This document shows positions 6,114 through 7,277 of a DNA stretch of 7,277 bases, piece by piece. How positions within the stretch are numbered: position 1 is the stretch's first letter; the number at the start of each line of letters is the position of its first letter. The notes beneath the pieces were generated by a model, which was not told where the DNA came from, ran no database searches, and saw only the letters and a list, made by a program, of their open reading frames with translations. Origin of the DNA: JBHJOF01 sp050330055 (lineage in GTDB: Bacteria > Pseudomonadota > Alphaproteobacteria > Kiloniellales > JAKSDN01); contig JBHJOF010000326.1 in NCBI GenBank assembly GCA_050330055.1, forward strand, positions 1-7,277. Reading direction: 5' to 3'. The position numbers and the translations under genes were made by a program.

Positions 6114-6928
6114 CACTGCACCCTTGCGCGGATCAGGCCGGAGAGGTACTCGGCCAGCATGACGATGGCGATGATGATGATCAGGATCGCCGCCGCGGTG
6201 TCGAACTCGTAGCGGTCGAAGGCGGTGTTGAGGGTGGCGCCGATGCCGCCGGCACCGACAATGCCGACCACCGCGGACTCGCGGAAGTTGATGTCGAGGC
6301 GGTAGAGCGAAAGGCCGATCAGCCGCGGCATCACCTGCGGCTGGATGCCGTAGTTGATCCACTGCAGCCAGCCGGCGCCGGACGCTCTGACCGCTTCGGC
6401 CTGGCCGCGGTCGATGTCCTCGATGTCCTCGGCCAGGAGCTTGGCCAGGAACCCGATGGTGGCGAAGGACAGCGTCAGCATGCCGGCCAGCGGACCGAAG
6501 CCGAACATGGCGACGAAGAAGATGGCGATGATGATCTCCTGGAAGCTGCGCGACAGCGCGATGACGCCGCGGCAGACCAGATAGACCGGCAGCGGCGCGA
6601 TGTTGCGCGCCGCGCCGAGGGCGATCGGGACCGACAGCAGGATGCCCAGAACCGTCGAGGTGACCGTCATGGTCAGGCTCTCGATCAAGCCTTCGCGGAT
6701 GTCGACCCAGCGCGAGGTGAAGTCGGGATGGAGGAAGGCGACGATGAAGGCCAGGCCGCGGTCGAGCCCGTCATAGATGCGCAGCCAGTTGACCTCCAGG
6801 CTGCCGATCGCCAGGGCCAGATAGATCGCCGCGCCCAGGCCGAGCGCCCAGCGCAGGCGCGGACTGCGGATCAGCGGCGGCCGCCGCCAGCGGCGCAGCG
6901 GCAGCGCCGCTTCTGCGCGGGATGTCAT
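6113..6928 (-). CDS. phnE: PhnE-type phosphonate ABC transporter permease (first of the pair)
   Basis: Inner-membrane permease, 271 residues from the preferred start, and a paralogue of the next gene. Hydrophobic segments lie near 26-46, 85-107, 115-145, 147-166 and 245-263. The ATPase-docking EAA loop reads EAVRASGAGWLQWINYGIQP, followed by DINFRES and VGAGGIG. The shared stretches SIGF/TIGF-(L/I)AKLL and EDIDRGQ/EEIDRSQ show common ancestry with the second permease. Start choice: two in-frame ATGs lie at 6934 and 6928. A GAGG sits 8 bases before 6928 but only 2 before 6934, so 6928 (MTSRAEA) is preferred; using 6934 adds Met-Pro. The gene ends in TGA overlapping the next ATG, so the two permeases are likely translationally coupled and made in equal amounts. 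It is unusual that no phnC or phnD directly precedes it; only repeat-rich spacer lies upstream within the window. Confidence 0.92.
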   Translation of the reverse strand: MTSRAEAALPLRRWRRPPLIRSPRLRWALGLGAAIYLALAIGSLEVNWLRIYDGLDRGLAFIVAFLHPDFTSRWVDIREGLIESLTMTVTSTVLGILLSVPIALGAARNIAPLPVYLVCRGVIALSRSFQEIIIAIFFVAMFGFGPLAGMLTLSFATIGFLAKLLAEDIEDIDRGQAEAVRASGAGWLQWINYGIQPQVMPRLIGLSLYRLDINFRESAVVGIVGAGGIGATLNTAFDRYEFDTAAAILIIIIAIVMLAEYLSGLIRARVQ

Positions 6929-7006
6929 CGGCATGACCTCACCGGGCGATCCTCAGAGGCCGACTCGAAATGGACCAAGTTCTTCCAAAGTGTTGCAGTC
7001 GCTCCT

Positions 7007-7030
7007 GTCATTGCCTGGCTTGACCCACGG
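7007..7030. repeat. Degenerate alphaproteobacterial dispersed repeat (VIAGLDP-type)
   Basis: GTCATTGCCTGGCTTGACCC resembles one half of a palindromic intergenic repeat often seen in alphaproteobacteria, in which GTCATTGCCGGGCTTGACCC is followed by GGCAATCC and whose translation gives VIAGLDPAIH. Here the plus-strand translation is VIAWLDPRLSV. The second arm is eroded (CACGG instead of GGCAA). Identification is from recall of the repeat family. Confidence 0.4.
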
Positions 7031-7173
7031 CTGTCCGTTTGAGCCGACGGCGATTTGCTGCCGAGCCTTGTTGCATCTGGGATAGCGACATTTGCAGCAC
7101 GGCAGAGACTTGCCTGCCGTTGTTCGCTTTCGGCGCTTCGCACCCGTTGGTCCCTGGGCCCCCCTCCGGCGCC

Positions 7174-7198
7174 CTCATCCTGAGCCTGTCGAAGGACG
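7174..7198. repeat. Dispersed intergenic repeat of the CCTGAGCCTGTCGAAGGA type
   Basis: The core TCCTGAGCCTGTCGAAGGA (7178-7196), preceded by CTCA, matches a short repeat widespread in intergenic DNA of high-GC bacteria, whose spurious translations give peptides such as LRQAQDE (seen here on the minus strand). It has short TCCT/AGGA inverted ends. Identification rests on recall of this common element; copy number in this genome cannot be seen from one window. Confidence 0.6.
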
Positions 7199-7202
7199 CG
7201 CC

Positions 7203-7225
7203 GCCTCCCCCTCGAGGGGGGAGGC
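7203..7225. repeat. GC palindrome, copy 1
   Basis: GCCTCCCC (7203-7210) pairs with GGGGAGGC (7218-7225) around a CTCGAG centre plus one extra G, giving an almost perfect 23-base palindrome. It lies five bases after the dispersed repeat and shares the CCTCCCCC/GGGGGAGG layout of the palindrome at 7254-7277, so the two look like copies of one intergenic element. Confidence 0.65.
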
Positions 7226-7253
7226 AAACTAACGTGTCGCCGCCGAATTTTCT

Positions 7254-7277
7254 CCCTCCCCCCTTGAAGGGGGAGGG
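7254..7277. repeat. GC palindrome, copy 2 (at window edge)
   Basis: CCCTCCCC and GGGGAGGG flank a CTTGAAG-type centre with one unpaired C, giving a near-perfect palindrome that runs to the last base of the window, so it may continue. It resembles the palindrome at 7203-7225 and is separated from it by 28 bases of AT-richer sequence. It could act as a hairpin terminator for a gene beyond the edge or be a REP-like element. Confidence 0.6.

Larger units (their letters stand above)
6935..7277. other. Non-coding, repeat-bearing region upstream of the permease pair
   Basis: This stretch of 343 bases has no credible gene. The only open frames (a minus one at 6925-7227 and the tail of a plus one ending at 7042) lack family features and carry peptides typical of translated intergenic repeats, such as RQAQDEG and VIAWLDP. 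The proximal part (6935-7000) should hold the leader of the first permease. From about 7005 rightwards it holds a degenerate dispersed repeat, then a second dispersed repeat and two GC palindromes. No convincing promoter was identified. Confidence 0.7.

Noticed and set aside
6114..6362. N-terminal extension of the second permease to 6362
   Set aside because: The extra 83 residues are His/Arg/Pro-rich shadow sequence of the first permease. The ATG at 6113 has a ribosome site and the TGATG overlap.
7005..7026. CTGTCATTGC/CTGGCTTGAC as a Pho box for the permease operon
   Set aside because: The second half matches only 6 of 10 positions and the orientation points away from the permeases. A degenerate dispersed repeat explains it better.
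6925..7227. Minus-strand open frame of 100 codons upstream of the permeases
   Set aside because: Its translation is low complexity, starts inside dispersed repeats (RQAQDEG peptide), has no domain, and overlaps the start of the permease gene.
1..7277. CRISPR array, tRNA, rRNA, transposase or phage genes
   Set aside because: I saw no regularly spaced repeats, cloverleaf-like segments, rRNA-like sequence or mobile-element proteins on either strand.

Overview
The window comes from a GC-rich genome. Its gene content and repeat types point to an alphaproteobacterium, plausibly of the Rhodospirillales type: a DUF1127 small protein, a many-PAS cytoplasmic hybrid kinase, paired PhnE permeases and intergenic repeats of a kind common in that class. 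This placement is an inference from gene families and composition; no marker gene is present. All five supported genes lie on the minus strand, so transcription runs right to left.

Right part (about 5298-6934): two tandem PhnE-type ABC transporter permeases that overlap by one base (TGATG). They would form the membrane channel of a phosphonate, phosphite or related organophosphorus importer. The matching ATPase (PhnC) and binding protein (PhnD) are not in the window. The 343 bases upstream of the first permease (6935-7277) hold no credible gene and end in a cluster of palindromic and dispersed intergenic repeats.

Middle and left part (84-5128): a signalling cluster in the order DUF1127 protein (4829-5128), a 1296-residue cytoplasmic sensor kinase with seven PAS domains and a C-terminal receiver (939-4829), then an OmpR/PhoB-type response regulator (84-866). 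The DUF1127 stop and the kinase ATG overlap as TAATG. However, an 11-bp perfect GC hairpin sits just inside the apparent kinase start, and a TTG codon preceded by GGAG lies after it, so the real kinase start and the transcriptional link to DUF1127 are open. The likely signal path is PAS input, then H943, then the kinase's own D1222 and/or the regulator Asp, then transcription. No HPt protein is visible.

The most interesting points are the hairpin between DUF1127 and the kinase, the 22-bp-spaced direct repeats in front of the regulator gene, the internal two-PAS duplication, and a FixL-like histidine in PAS3. I found no CRISPR array, tRNA, rRNA, transposase or clearly novel defence or mobile system.
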